DNA of 64,000 bases, from contig JAWLCQ010000001.1 of assembly GCA_041687095.1 (NCBI GenBank), positions 59,014-123,013 on the forward strand, given 5' to 3'. Below the pieces are notes generated by a model that searched no databases, was not told the origin of the DNA, and saw only the letters and a program-made list of their open reading frames with translations. Positions 7,229-18,600 of the stretch are shown here, piece after piece. The translations under genes and the position numbers were made by a program. Every line of letters starts with the position of its first letter. The first letter of the stretch is position 1. The DNA is from JAWLCQ01 sp041687095 (GTDB lineage Bacteria; Planctomycetota; Phycisphaerae; SM23-33).

Positions 7229-8263
7229 TCATTCGGACTTGCGCCGTTTCCGGGGTCGCGGGGCTTTCGTCGAGGCCGCGTTGGTACGGCGGGGGGTCCC
7301 GTCGGGCGGCGCCTTGTCCCCGCCGGGGTGTTCGGGCGGGGCTTCCTCGGCCGGGTTCCCCCGTTTCGTCGAGGCGGAACGGTTCGCGGCCTTCTTGGCG
7401 CGCTTCGCGGCCTTTGTGGTGGGTGTCGTGGCCTTCCTGGCTCGCTTGGAGGTGGCGGGCTTGGCGCCCGAGGCCTTGGCCGTCTTCCCCGGCTTGGTCT
7501 TGGGGGTGGGGGGCTCGGGGGCGGGCGCGGGGGCGGGTGCGGAGGGCTCGGAGGTGTCCATTTCGATACCGAACACGTCGGCGAGGTCGTTTTCGGCGAT
7601 GGCCTTTCTGCCCGAGCCAGCCTCGGGGGCGAGCCCGGTCCCGGCGGCGGCTCTTTCGATGAGTTCCGCAGGGTCGACCTGCCGCAGCACGAACAGCAGT
7701 TCGGGGGCATGGTCCAGGCGGGCCCCCACCCCGTACAGCGCCGCCGCCACGTGCTTGCACATGTCCGCCCAATCCGGGCAGGAGCAATCGAGGGAGATCT
7801 CCGAGGGCTTGGGGAACAGGCCCTGTTCGCGGTCGGTGATGATCTCCATGACCCCCTGGGACAGCCGGCCCTGGAGGAGTTCCAGGACGGACGCGATCTT
7901 CCCCGCACACTGCGAGAGGATGGCCTGCCAGTGGGACTTGCTCAGGGGTTTGATCTTGATGCGGATCTTGTAGAGTTCCGATCCGCTCACCCACGCCGTC
8001 ACCTCCCCCGGGGTGATCTGCAGGTCCACGACGGACCCGTTCCGCACGTAGGTCCGCCCGCGCGGCAGGCGGTTCTCGAAGTCGCTGTAGGACTCCAGGT
8101 TCTCGCACCAGGCCTGGCCCCAGAACGTGGTGGCGATCTTGCGGCCCTCGACGTGCACGGGGGACACGGGGTGGCCCTTCTTGGCGAGCTTGGCCATCTC
8201 CCGGGCGGCGTTGGCGCGACGCTTGGCGACGGGAACATACTCGGGATATTCATGCCAGCCCAT
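7229..8263 (-). CDS. SWIM zinc-finger protein with lysine/alanine-rich tail
   Basis: The 344-residue protein has a SWIM finger (C-x-C-x6-C-x-H): CSCPDWADMCKHV, with Cys160, Cys162, Cys169 and His171. The N-terminal part contains TFWGQAWCENLESYSDFENR and GRTYVRNGSVVDLQI, a block conserved in bacterial SWIM proteins encoded beside SNF2 helicases. After about residue 225 the sequence turns into a disordered Pro/Ala/Lys tail with SKRARKATTPTTKAAKRAKK, like histone-H1 C-termini, suggesting nonspecific DNA binding. It follows the SNF2 gene on the same strand, 76 bp apart. AAGGAG lies 6 nt before ATG 8263, and a perfect TATAAT sits in the gap, so it may also have its own promoter. A role in chromatin remodelling or repair with the SNF2 partner is inferred from this common pairing. 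Confidence 0.88.
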   Translation of the reverse strand: MGWHEYPEYVPVAKRRANAAREMAKLAKKGHPVSPVHVEGRKIATTFWGQAWCENLESYSDFENRLPRGRTYVRNGSVVDLQITPGEVTAWVSGSELYKIRIKIKPLSKSHWQAILSQCAGKIASVLELLQGRLSQGVMEIITDREQGLFPKPSEISLDCSCPDWADMCKHVAAALYGVGARLDHAPELLFVLRQVDPAELIERAAAGTGLAPEAGSGRKAIAENDLADVFGIEMDTSEPSAPAPAPAPEPPTPKTKPGKTAKASGAKPATSKRARKATTPTTKAAKRAKKAANRSASTKRGNPAEEAPPEHPGGDKAPPDGTPRRTNAASTKAPRPRKRRKSE

Positions 8264-8289
8264 GATCAGCTCCTTGCGATGGTCGGTCC

Positions 8290-8318
8290 ATTATACCGGT
8301 CGGGCCCCGGTGCAGCAG
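8290..8318 (-). promoter_or_regulatory. Candidate promoter for the SWIM gene
   Basis: On the minus strand a perfect TATAAT lies at 8290-8295, about 27 nt before ATG 8263. The matching -35 position (8313-8318) reads CTGCTG, which is weak. If used, the leader would be only about 20 nt and would include the AAGGAG site. It would let the SWIM gene be expressed apart from the SNF2 gene upstream. Confidence 0.45.
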
Positions 8319-8339
8319 CCCACGCTGCGCGGGGCGGCG

Positions 8340-11111
8340 TTACGCTTCGGCCGCCTTCGTGATATCCAGCGACACGAACCGCAGCAGCTCGTCGTTGGTC
8401 ATCTCGGTGAGCAGCTTCTCGCCCCCCCCGTCGCCCAGCAGGTCGTTCGCCAGCCCGACCTTCTCCTCGATGAGGCGGTCGATCTTCTCCTCGACCGTCC
8501 CCTGGCAGATGAACTTGTGGACCAGGACGTTTCGCTTCTGGCCGATCCGGAACGCGCGGTCGGTCGCCTGGTTCTCGACGGCGGGGTTCCACCAGCGGTC
8601 GAAGTGGATAACGTGCGTGGCGGCCGTCAGGTTCAATCCCACGCCCCCCGCCTTGAGCGAAAGCACGAAGAACGGCGGCCCGTCCTCCTCGGCGAAGGCG
8701 TCAACCATCTCGCGGCGCTTGGCGACGGGGGTCTGCCCGTGCAGGACCAGCCCGCTTCGCCCGAACACGCCGCGCAGGTGGTCCGCCAGCGGATCGGCGA
8801 TCTCGCGGAACTGCGTGAACACCAACGCCTTCTCCTGCCGCTGGGCCAACTCCTGGCAGATGTCCGCCAGCCGCTGGAACTTCCCGCTCTCGCCCGGGGC
8901 GTACCCGTTGTCCCCCAGCCACTGCGAGGGGTGGTTGCAGATCTGCTTGAGCCGCATCAGGAACGCCAAAACCAGCCCCTTGCGCTGGATGCCCTCGCTG
9001 ATCTCCAACTGCCGGGCCAACTCCTCGACCGACTGCGCATAGATGGCCGCCTGGCGGGGGCTCAGGCCGCAGTAGGTCTTCACCTCCGTCTTGTCGGGCA
9101 GATCGGCGATGATGCTCTTGTCCGTCTTGAGCCGCCGGAGGATGTAAGGCCGCACGAGCGTGCGGAGCGGGCCGTACGGGTTGTGCTCGCGCTTCTCCAA
9201 CGCCTTGGCGTACCGGGCGAACTCCGCCGCCGAGCCCAGCAGCCCGGGGTTGAGGAAGTCGAACAGCGACCACAGGTCGCTCAGCCGGTTCTCCACCGGG
9301 GTGCCCGTCATCGCGAGGCGGCAGTGCGCCTTGAGCTGCTTGATGGCGCGCGTCTGGCGGGTGCCGGAATTCTTGATCGCCTGGGCCTCGTCCAGGATGA
9401 CCAGGTTCCACTCCCGCTCCCGCAGCCACCCCAAGCGGTGGGCCATCCCGTAGGTGGTGATGACCAGGTCCCGCCCGTCCAGGGACCTCTCCGGGTCCGT
9501 GTCGCACGCGTCCTGCTCCGAAGGATGGGCGACCCAGACGGACAGCACCGGGGCGAAGCGATCGATCTCCGACTTCCAGTTGGCGATCAGCGAGGCGGGC
9601 ACCACCAGCAGGCTCGGCACGGCGGGAGGCGCTGAGGGGTCGGCCGGACCCGCCGCCGCCTCGCCCCGCCGGGCCCGCAGGTCCAGCAGCAGCGCGAGGA
9701 CCTGGATGGTCTTGCCCAGCCCCATGTCGTCCGCGAGGCATCCGCCCAGGCGAAGCTGCGCCAGGAACCGCAGCCAGTGCATCCCCACCTCCTGGTACGG
9801 GCGCAGCGTCGCGCGGAGTTCCTTCGGAACCCCATCGCCGATCCGCCCCGGGTCGCGCAGTTGGCTGATCGCGTCCTCCAGCCACTCCCCCGCCGATACG
9901 CGCGTCCACTCCCGCTGGGCTTCGGCGTCCGCCTCCTTCGCCGCCCCTCCCAGGTCCGCCCCCGACAGCAGCCGCATGCCCTCGAAGAACGTCAGGCCCC
10001 CGGAGCGGACGTCGGACTCCACCTGCTTCCAGTGCGTCAGGGCGGCCGAGAGCTTCTCGCGGTCCACCTCCACCCACTGCCCCTTGAGCCTCACCAGCCC
10101 TTCGCCCGACGCCAGCAGGGCCTGCACGTCCTCCTCGCTCAGCGCCTCGTCGCCCACGCAGACCCCGACCGAGCAGTCCAGCAGGGCGTCGGCGTTGAGG
10201 AGCGAACCCTTGCGCTTCCCGATGGTCGCGTTGACGACGGGGCGGGGCGGGCGCTTGGCCTTCCACCAGTCCGGGACGCGGACGATCAGCCCCGCCTCCT
10301 CCATGGGGGGGATGTCCTGGAGGAAGGCGTAGGCCTCCCGCGGGGTCCACGCCAGCGGGCGGTAGATGTCCCCGGACTCGACGAGCTGCTTCACGAGTTC
10401 GCTCTTCTCGCTGGCCGCCTGGATGGGCGACAGCAGCGCGATCAGCCCCTGGCGGTTCTTCGCCCCGGCGTACTCCTGGAGGGCCTTTCCCAGCGGCCGA
10501 TGCTGCAACCGGCCCTGTTCCGACAGTCGGCTGGAGTAGCTCGCCATGAACGCGAAGGGGTACTGCTCGTCTCGCTTGTTCTCCGCCAGGTGGAAGGTGA
10601 CCCGCCCGACCCCCCGCCACAGCGGGTTCCTCTCGCGGAGGTACGCCTGTACCCCGCCGGCAGACGCGCGGATCTCCGCCCGCACGAACTCGTCCAGCTC
10701 CCGCCACCAGCCCTGCAGGACCTCGGCCGAGAGGTACTCCAGCCCCTTCATGGGCGGGGCCTGGAGCACGCGGAAGGCGAGTTCTTCGCTGGACGGGGGG
10801 GGCACGACCGCGGGCTCGGCGTCCCCGTCGCCCCCGGCCACGTGGCACAGGGCCGTCAGGTAGTCCCTCGCCACGTCGCGGGCGTACGCGAGGTCCGCGG
10901 GCAGGGGCGTCTGGAGTTCGACGGTTGCCAGGTGCAGCAGCCCCCTCGCCATGCCCGTCGTGAACGCCTCCAGCACCCGCCGTCCCACCCCCTGCGGCAG
11001 TCCGGGCGCACCGGGACCGGGTGCATCGGTCGCCTCGACATGCAAGTGCCCCTGGGGCGTCACGTAGGGCGCGACCCCGGCGATCGGTGTGTCCGTATCC
11101 TGTCTGATCAT
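8340..11111 (-). CDS. SNF2/Rad54-family helicase
   Basis: This 923-residue ATPase has all main SNF2 motifs. Motif I is DDMGLGKTIQVLAL (Lys467 approximately), motif II VILDEAQAIKN (DEAQ, Asp574 approximately), motif III LAMTGTPVENRL, then NPGLLG. The helicase C lobe carries VFTQF, LKAGGVGLNLTAATHVIHFD and RWWNPAVENQATDRAFRIGQ. The first 400 residues correspond to the bacterial SNF2-associated region (DUF3670 type), including DVRSGGLTFFEGMRLLSGAD. The enzyme should translocate on double-stranded DNA and remodel bound proteins; it is not expected to unwind strands. The SWIM protein encoded next is its usual genomic partner. The start ATG 11111 has GAGG about 8 nt upstream and no better candidate. 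Confidence 0.93.
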   Translation of the reverse strand: MIRQDTDTPIAGVAPYVTPQGHLHVEATDAPGPGAPGLPQGVGRRVLEAFTTGMARGLLHLATVELQTPLPADLAYARDVARDYLTALCHVAGGDGDAEPAVVPPPSSEELAFRVLQAPPMKGLEYLSAEVLQGWWRELDEFVRAEIRASAGGVQAYLRERNPLWRGVGRVTFHLAENKRDEQYPFAFMASYSSRLSEQGRLQHRPLGKALQEYAGAKNRQGLIALLSPIQAASEKSELVKQLVESGDIYRPLAWTPREAYAFLQDIPPMEEAGLIVRVPDWWKAKRPPRPVVNATIGKRKGSLLNADALLDCSVGVCVGDEALSEEDVQALLASGEGLVRLKGQWVEVDREKLSAALTHWKQVESDVRSGGLTFFEGMRLLSGADLGGAAKEADAEAQREWTRVSAGEWLEDAISQLRDPGRIGDGVPKELRATLRPYQEVGMHWLRFLAQLRLGGCLADDMGLGKTIQVLALLLDLRARRGEAAAGPADPSAPPAVPSLLVVPASLIANWKSEIDRFAPVLSVWVAHPSEQDACDTDPERSLDGRDLVITTYGMAHRLGWLREREWNLVILDEAQAIKNSGTRQTRAIKQLKAHCRLAMTGTPVENRLSDLWSLFDFLNPGLLGSAAEFARYAKALEKREHNPYGPLRTLVRPYILRRLKTDKSIIADLPDKTEVKTYCGLSPRQAAIYAQSVEELARQLEISEGIQRKGLVLAFLMRLKQICNHPSQWLGDNGYAPGESGKFQRLADICQELAQRQEKALVFTQFREIADPLADHLRGVFGRSGLVLHGQTPVAKRREMVDAFAEEDGPPFFVLSLKAGGVGLNLTAATHVIHFDRWWNPAVENQATDRAFRIGQKRNVLVHKFICQGTVEEKIDRLIEEKVGLANDLLGDGGGEKLLTEMTNDELLRFVSLDITKAAEA

Positions 11112-11820
11112 GCCTCTGCCTCAGATTCGGGAGTCTGCCCCGCCAATGCGCGGCCTCCGCGGCAACCGTCATCGTCAGCCGCCCGTCGCCAACCGTCAGC
11201 CAGACAGTACCACCAACCTCCCAACGACGAACAGAGGCAAGCAGTTCCGGTCCTTCCCGGCCGCATCCGGAAACGTGGGTATCTCGATCCTTCGTGCGGG
11301 TTCGGGAAGGGGTGTTTGGGTGGAACGGGCCCGCAAGGCAGGGCGATGGGGGCGAGCGCCAACAGTCCTTGGCGGAGCGGAGCTAACGCGTGGTCCTCGG
11401 GAGGTGCGGAGGGACGCCGCAGGCGGATGCTGTCTTGGATCGCCGGTCAAGACCGGCAGGGAACTGTGAACGCAAGAGCCGCACAGGAAGAATCGAGCCA
11501 GTCCTACTGCCCCAAGTCCTGCGGGGGCCGGCGCGAGGCTTTCGCCCCAAGCGGTCATTTCACCTGGAAAGATTTGACTTGCCGTAAAGTCATTCTCGTG
11601 AGAGACTGGGCGGAAAGGATGACGCAGGCCGGACTTCTTCTCGGCAATCGTGATCGCGTGAGTGAGGGCTTCCTCAGACGGTGCCGTTGGGCCATCTGGG
11701 GGGGCGCCCGCCCTTCCGTCCCCTTGGCCGCATGCGGCTTGAGGACTGCGCCCGCAAGGGAGGTTCCCGGACAATGCGGGCAGGCCGGCAGCATCGAATC
11801 GAAAGGTGAGGGAGCAGGAA
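11112..11820. other. 709-bp intergenic region without a recognised gene
   Basis: This lies between the minus-strand SNF2 gene and the plus-strand PEP-CTERM gene, so it must hold both promoters. Long ORFs on either strand have no recognisable motif and run into neighbouring genes. TTGACT at 11574-11579 could be a -35, but no well-spaced -10 follows. A GCATGCGGCTTGAGG segment at 11730-11744 is shared with the inverted-repeat element at 3365-3510. I see no RNA gene. Confidence 0.4.
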
Positions 11821-12477
11821 ATGGTCGCTCGTTTCGCTGCAATGGTTTGTCTCGTGGTGTGTGGTTCCGCGGTCCCGGTGCACGCCGCGATGGTTCTGGG
11901 CCTGGAGTGCGACACGTATTTCGCCAGGCCCGGGGACGTGCTGGAGCTGCGGATTCTGCTGGATGTGGATGACGCGGCGGCGGGGTGGCAGGCGCCGGCG
12001 GCGGGGCTGTTCTCGGCCGGGGCGGCGGTGAGGTTCGCCCCCGCCCTGGGGGCCGTGGCGGACGTGTCGGACATCCTTCTTCCGGGGGCGCTGTCGGAGA
12101 ACGGAGCGGGCGCCCCCGCCCGCCGGGAGGTCGCCCCGGGATTCGCGGGGTTCTTCGGGGGGCTGCTGATGACCCTGGACCCGTTTACGCAGGGCTACGG
12201 CGAGCCGCTTCTGGCAACGGTGCGGCTGCAGGTGGCCCTGGGGGCGACGGGGAGCTTTCCGATCCAGTTGGACACGTATTTCCCGGCCCCGATGTCGAAC
12301 CTCGTGACGTGCGACGCGCAGTCGTTGGACGACGAGGTGGAGTACCGGCCGTCGACGGTGGTCCTCATCCCCGAGCCGCTCGCCCTGTGCCTTGTGGGCG
12401 TGGGGTCCGTGGCGATGCTGTCCCGTCGGCGGGCGCGTCTGGGCCGGGGCCCGGGGCACGCCAAGGCTCGGGGCTGA
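11821..12477 (+). CDS. Secreted PEP-CTERM protein, possibly cohesin-like
   Basis: The 218-residue protein has a signal peptide (MVARFAAMVCLVVCGSAVPV, cleavage probably after HAA near residue 22). A C-terminal PEP-CTERM signal follows: IPEPLALCLVGVGSVAML and then RRRARLGR, that is Pro-Glu-Pro, a hydrophobic stretch and a basic end. Such proteins are exported, then cleaved by exosortase and attached to the cell surface or matrix. The mature part is all-beta in character; ARPGDVLELRILLDV and later LLATVRLQVALGATG recall the strand pattern of cohesin domains, although I cannot confirm that by eye. The start ATG 11821 follows GGAGCAGGAA directly. It precedes the dockerin-bearing giant on the same strand, with a hairpin between them. 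Confidence 0.75.
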   Translation: MVARFAAMVCLVVCGSAVPVHAAMVLGLECDTYFARPGDVLELRILLDVDDAAAGWQAPAAGLFSAGAAVRFAPALGAVADVSDILLPGALSENGAGAPARREVAPGFAGFFGGLLMTLDPFTQGYGEPLLATVRLQVALGATGSFPIQLDTYFPAPMSNLVTCDAQSLDDEVEYRPSTVVLIPEPLALCLVGVGSVAMLSRRRARLGRGPGHAKARG

Positions 12478-12564
12478 GTACGCCGGGGCCCGGCAGGCGT
12501 TTCGGGGGGAGGCAAGCGCATCTCTTCGTGCCGTGCCGTTTTCAGAATTCACGATGGCAGCAAA

Positions 12565-12589
12565 CCCCATCGTCGCTCCGACGATGGGG
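12565..12589 (+). terminator. Perfect hairpin between the PEP-CTERM gene and the giant gene
   Basis: CCCCATCGTC (12565-12574) pairs perfectly with GACGATGGGG (12580-12589) around a 5-nt loop. It has no following T-tract, so it may be a weak terminator or an mRNA-stabilising/processing hairpin. It lies 67 nt upstream of the giant gene's start and could set the ratio of the two products. Confidence 0.5.
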
Positions 12590-12655
12590 ACCGGACAATG
12601 CGATTGAACCGCGGGCGTGCCCACGAGGCGCGCCCGTCACCCAAGGAGAGGGCCT

Positions 12656-15600
12656 ATGTCCGCGGATGCGGTGCAGCGCGCCAAGGTGCGCGGGAGCCTG
12701 ACGAACGGGTCGGGGCGGATCGAGCTTCTGGAGCAGCGGATTCTTCTCAGCGGCACGCCGCTCCCCGACGCCGCCCGCCTGGGCCTGATCGAGGGCCTGA
12801 CGGAGTTCGCCCAGTGGACCGACCGCCTGGGGCAGACGGAGGCCTTCACCACGGGGCTCCCGCTGAGCGACGGGGCCACCCTGGGCACGGTCACCGCCGC
12901 CGGGGACGTCGTGCAGACCTATCTCGTGGATCGCGTCTGCCAGGTGCTCCAGAGTCCCGGAGCGACGCTGGAGGACGTGGTGAGCGCCCTGCGGGATCTG
13001 GGCGGCAGCTTCGTCGGGGATCTCGGGGGCCGGCAAGTTCCGCTGGACGTGCTGGTCGACCCGGCAGCCGTCGTCGGGGCATGGGTGGATTCCGAGATCT
13101 CCTTCTCCCTGCCGTTCCAGGCGCTGCTGCGCCCGCCGTCCGGGGTGGACCTGGACGACGCGCTGGGGGCCCTGGGGTTCACCTCGGGCGCCGAATTCGC
13201 CCTCGATGCCCTCGGGAGCCTCACGCTGGACCTGACGTTCGGGTTCGACCTTTCCGAAGGCCTCGGTCAGGCCGAACAATTCTTCCTCCGCCCCGTCGAG
13301 ATGCTGCTGGAGGCGGACCTGTCCGGCGCCGACTTCGATCTGCCCGATCTGCGCATGGGCTTCATGGATCTGGGAATCACGCACGGATCGATCTCACTGT
13401 CCGGATTGGCCGACGTGAGCTTCGTCAACCCCGACGCCGACCTCCTGGGCAGGATCACCCTCGATGAACTGCGGAACACGGCGATGGACGTGCTGGCCGC
13501 CGTGACGCCCGGGGGCACGCTCCAGGCGTCGCTGCCGCTGTCGGGGGTGCTGGGGGCCATGGGCCTGGGAGCCCCGCAGATCTCGCTGAACTGCCTGGAC
13601 GTGTTCCAACTGCCGGTGGAGATGGGCTTCAATGCCGACTTCGAGGCGCTGCTGCCCCTGGGGCGGATCGATCCGGCGATGGTGCTGGAGGCGTTCGACA
13701 GCCTCGGGGCGTCGTTGACGTCGCTGCAGCGATCCGACGTGTTCGCGCGGATCGAGGGACTGGGCGCCCAGAAGCTCTCCGATCTGCTGCGGCTGGGGGA
13801 GAACCTCCGGGGGATCATCGACGAGGTGCTGATGCGCCCGATCGATGGCGCCCACGGGCTCTACGAGTCGGCCTTCGACTCGGCCCAGAGCCTGCTGGAG
13901 CGCCTGGCGGCCTACCCGCAGAGCGTCCTGAGCAGCAGTGCGGACTACCTGGACGGCGTGCTGACGTACACGCTTCGTTTCGCCGCGAGCGACGCCCTGG
14001 AGGGGGACTTCGCCTACGACTACTCCGACGGTCCGCTGTCCCTGAGCGCTACGGGCACGGTCAGCGGCGAGGTCGGGACCGAGGTGGCGCTGACGCTGGG
14101 GCTGGACCTGTCGGCCCTGTCGGCGGAGGTGATCGCGGCCGGGGCCGCCCCGGTCGGTGGGCAACTGGATCGCTCGGCCGAGTTCTCCGTGCAGGTGGGA
14201 TCGGACGCGCCCGTGCGCGTGACGGTTCCCGCCGAGGCGACGGCAGACAACGCCGGCCTGGACGATCTGGTGGCCGACATCAACGCCGCGCTGGCCGACG
14301 CGGGGCTGGTGGCCTGGACGGGTGCGGGGGCGGTGCTGCTGGTCGAGGCCCGCCGGGTCACCGTCGAGACCGCCGACGGGGAGCGGCAGCGCATCGCGCT
14401 GCGGACGCTGGGCCCGTGGGTGGCGGCTCGCCTGAGCGTCACGCCCGGGGCGGGGGCGGGGCAGCTTGGCTTCACGAGCGCCATGGAAGACCACTGCCGC
14501 CCCGAGGACTTCGCGTTCGTGCAGGACGCGGGGGCGTCGGCGAGCATGCTTGTGGCGGCCCAGATGCCCGAGGGGCACGGGCGCCTGGGCATGCTGGGTG
14601 GGATCACGTTGACAAACGGAGCCGCCTGGGTCGGCGGGACCGGGTACACCCCCGCGAGCCCCGTCCCAGCCACCGTGTCGTTCCAGATCGGGCAGGCGGG
14701 CGTTCGCTACGGTCTGGGCGACCTGGCGGAGACGATCGGGTCCGACGCGGCCGGTCTGGTCGAGGACTCGCTGACGACGGACGTGCAGGCGGGCTACCAG
14801 TTCACGGTGACGATCGAGGGCCAGACCGCCGAGTTGCTGGGCCTGGACCCGCTGGCGGTGCGGAGCATCGAGGTGCTGTACCCGGACGTGGTGGGCGGCC
14901 TGGCGCCGGTCATCAGCACCGTGGGGATGGACGAGCTGCTGGCCGCGGGGCAGCAGATCACGCGCGGGCAGATCGTCGAGGCGCTGCACGCCCTGGTGGA
15001 CTTCCTGCAGGGGCTCGAATCGCTCCAAGGCCCGCTGAGCTGGCGCCTGCCCGGAACGGGCCTGAGCGTCAACGAGATGGTGGACTGCGCCCAGGATCTC
15101 GCGAGGCTCATCGAGCGGATCAACGCCGAGGGGCTCACCGCGCTGAACGACAGCCTGTCGGGCCTCGCCGCCACCGTCCGCGACGTGCTGGGGCTCGCGG
15201 AGGACCAGTTCCTCCTGCGGATCGAGCCCGCGTCGGCCGCCGGGGAGGCCGCACTGCGGATGACGCTGGACCTCGACTACGCCTTCGACCGCCAGGCGGC
15301 GGTGAACCTGGACCTCGAAACGCTCATGGGGGCGAGCCTCTGGCCCCAGATGGCGGACTACACGAGCATCCTCGGCGAATCGGGCGGGGGGACCGTTCGC
15401 GTGGACGGCAGCGCCCACGTCACGATCGACCTGGGGGTGGGCCTGTCGAGCCTCGATCCGTTCCTGTACGAGGGCACCGCCATCGGCGGGGCGCTCCGCG
15501 TGCAGGGGCGCGACCTGGCGTTCGACCTCACGCTGGGCCCGCTGCCGGGCATGGCCGTCGCGGGCGGGCATCTGCTGGTGGGCGACTGCCCCGAGGGCGG

Positions 15601-18600
15601 ACCGGCGGCGTACGGTGCGGGCGAGATCCCGGCCGCTGCGTTCCGCGTGGGCCTCACCGACACCGATCCCGCCACCGTCGAGCGCTACTACCTCTCGTCC
15701 ATCGCCGACAGCGACGTGACGGGGACGCTGGACGCGCAGGTGGACCTGGTCCTGCCCTTCGAGGGCGACTGGGTGGACCCCGCCGACGCGGACCTGTGGC
15801 TGCTGGCGGGCGTGGACGCGCAGGGCGCCCTGGCGGACGTCGACGGTGACTTCCCGACGTTCGTCATGCCCGACACGCTGAACCTCGAGGCGATGATCGA
15901 CGGGCTGCGGACGCTGCTGACCCGCCTCCGCGACGCCTTGGGCACGCAGGCGTTCAACCTCAGCCTGCCCATCGTGGGCACGCAGCTCAACACCGCCTAC
16001 CTCGACTCCCTGCTCGCCCGCCTGGGCGGTTGGTCGCCCTACGACGCCCTCCACGCCGCCACCTGGGCGACGAACAACCTCGCGGCGATGTTCGGGGCCT
16101 CCGCCCAGATCCAGGCGGCCGACACCGGGGACATGGACGCCGCCGACGCGGCGGCCGAGTGGATCATCCAGCTCTCCGACACCTACGCCTTCGGGGCCGC
16201 CGACGTGGACTTCGACCTGGGCCTGCCCGGGCTGGGGCTGGACATCGACGCCCACGCGGACGTGAGCCTCGACTGGGTCTTCAACCTGGGCCTGGGGTTC
16301 AGCAAGAACAAGGGCTTCTACCTCATCACCGACGACGGGGGGTTCGCGACGGGCCTGGCGTTCGCCGGAGAGTCGCCCACGCTGGGCGTGGCGCTCACCG
16401 CGGGCGTCACCGATCTCGACGCGAGCGGGCGACTGGGCTTTCTGAACCTGACGGCCGAGGCGATCCCCGGGGCGCCCATCGGGGCGAGCGGGCAGTTTGC
16501 CATCGACCTTTCGGGCCTCAACGGGCGGGTGTACTACAACCGCCTGGCGTCGTCGATCTACGACGTGGACGTCGCCTACGCCCTGTCCGCCGACGTCAAT
16601 GCGCGGCTGGAGATCGCCTACAGCGCCAACTTCCCGTCGATCCTGTCGGACCTGGTCATGCACTGGTCGTTCGACAACGACGACGCCACGGTTGACGCGC
16701 CGCTGTCGCTCGCCCTGGAGGACATCCGCATCGACCTGGGCGGGTATCTCGGTGGGGTCGTTTCGCCCGTGGTGGAACGCATCAACGAGGTCTTCGAGCC
16801 CCTGCAGCCGATCCTGAACGTTCTCAACACGACCGTGCCGGTGGTCTCGTACGTCCTGGACCGCGACGTGACGATCCTCGATCTCGCCATCATGGCCGGG
16901 GGCTCGGGGGGCTACGACGTCGAGTTCCTCTCGGACGTCGCGGCCGTCGTCGACCTCGCCGGGCGGCTGCCCGCGCTCCAGTCGCACTACATCCACCTGG
17001 GGACGTACACGTTCGGTTCGGGCCTCGTGTCCGCCGACTCGCCGCTGGACCTGGCGGTCAACGGCGGGGCGTTCGAGGGCAACGAGAACGCCCTGGTCGA
17101 CGCCCGCAACGCCGGCGGCGGGTTCGGGGCGTTCCTGGACGACCTGCAGGAGATCGGGATCGAGATCCCGCTGCTGGCGGAGCCCCTCCGCGTCGTCGAG
17201 TTGTTCCTCGGCCGCGATGTTGAACTGGTGCAGTACACCACCCCGCGCCTGGCGCTGGACATCGACTTCCGCCAGCAGACCCCGATCATCTTCCCGTGGC
17301 TGGTGTTCACGATCGGGATGGACGCGAGCATCTCCGCGCAGGCGGCCTTCGGGTACGACACGCGCGGGTTGCGGCAGTACGCCGACGGGGGCGACACGGG
17401 CGACCTGCTCAACGGGTTCTACATGCGCACGGGCCCGCAGTACCCGCTGATCCGCTTTGCGGGGCACGCCGCGCTGGGCCTGGGCGTGAGCCTCGGGGGC
17501 GTCGTCGCCGCCGGGGTCGAGGGCGGGATCGGGCTCGATGGGCACATCTACGCCACCGACGCCGACGGCGACGGGCGCCTGCACTGGGACGAGCTGCCCG
17601 CGTTTGAACCGGGCGAGATCCTGTCGCTGTTCGATTGCGACGGGAGCATCTACTTCGACGTCCGCCTGTGGTGGGAAACGCCGATCGACGACGGAACCTA
17701 CACGCTGGCGAAGGTGACGCTGATGGACTTCGGGGCCGGCACCGGCGGGGCCATCGAGCACGAGGCGGACATCGAGTTCGACCAGCGCGCCATGGGCAAT
17801 TCCGTGGACCTCGGCCAGGCCCCGACCGCTCGCGTGTACCACCCCGAGCTGTGGGATTCGCGCGGAGTGCAGTGGTACCGCTTCTCCACCGACCGCGACA
17901 ACGAGGTCTTCGATTTCTCGGCCGTCCGCGCCAGCGCGGGCAACGACATGGCCCTGGCCGTCTTCAACGCCGACGGGGAGCGCCTCGCCATGTCGGCCGG
18001 CTGGGGCAGTTCGCAGGCGACGCTCAACGACGTCCGCCTGGGCGAGCGGGGCGTGTACTACCTCGCCGTCATGTGCAACGACCCCGAGTGGCCGCTGGAG
18101 AGCGTCTCCGTCACGCCCAACACCGACGCGCTGACGGGCACGGTGGTGTACTACGTCAACGACCTGGACGACTCGCCCGACCCGTACCTGATGGGCAACC
18201 CCTACACGTCCGCCCCGGGCGACGACGCCAACAGCGGTTTGGACCCCGCGCACCCCAAGGCGAGCATCTCCGCGGTGGTCTCATCGTTGACAGGCAACGA
18301 GGGGCGCGTCTACATCCTCGTCGACAGCGGGCACTACCGCGTGGACGACGAGGCCGAGCGCATCCGCCTGGCGCAGGGCAACGTGTGGTTCGTCGGGACC
18401 TGGCACACGAACGTGACGTTCGCCGCCGGTCCGCTGTTCGACCTGAACAACGCCGGGGACGTCCACCTCTACGGGTTCAATCTCTACGGCGAGGGGACCG
18501 CGACGGCGGTCCGTACGCGCGGGGACGGCCTGTGGGACGCAGCCGCGGGGCATTATGCACCCGTCGATTCGCTCGTCATCGAGGGCAACCGCTTCGACGG

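Noticed and set aside
2328..7973. Plus-strand ORF of 1,881 codons
   Set aside because: It is antisense to the nucleoside hydrolase, rhamnosidase, sialidase and SWIM genes. Its composition (Gly/Arg/Pro/Val/His-rich, no motifs) is typical of the empty complementary frame in GC-rich DNA.
11196..12074. Minus-strand ORF of 292 codons
   Set aside because: It runs into the antisense of the PEP-CTERM gene, is rich in Ser/Ala/Pro, and shows no motif or ribosome binding site.
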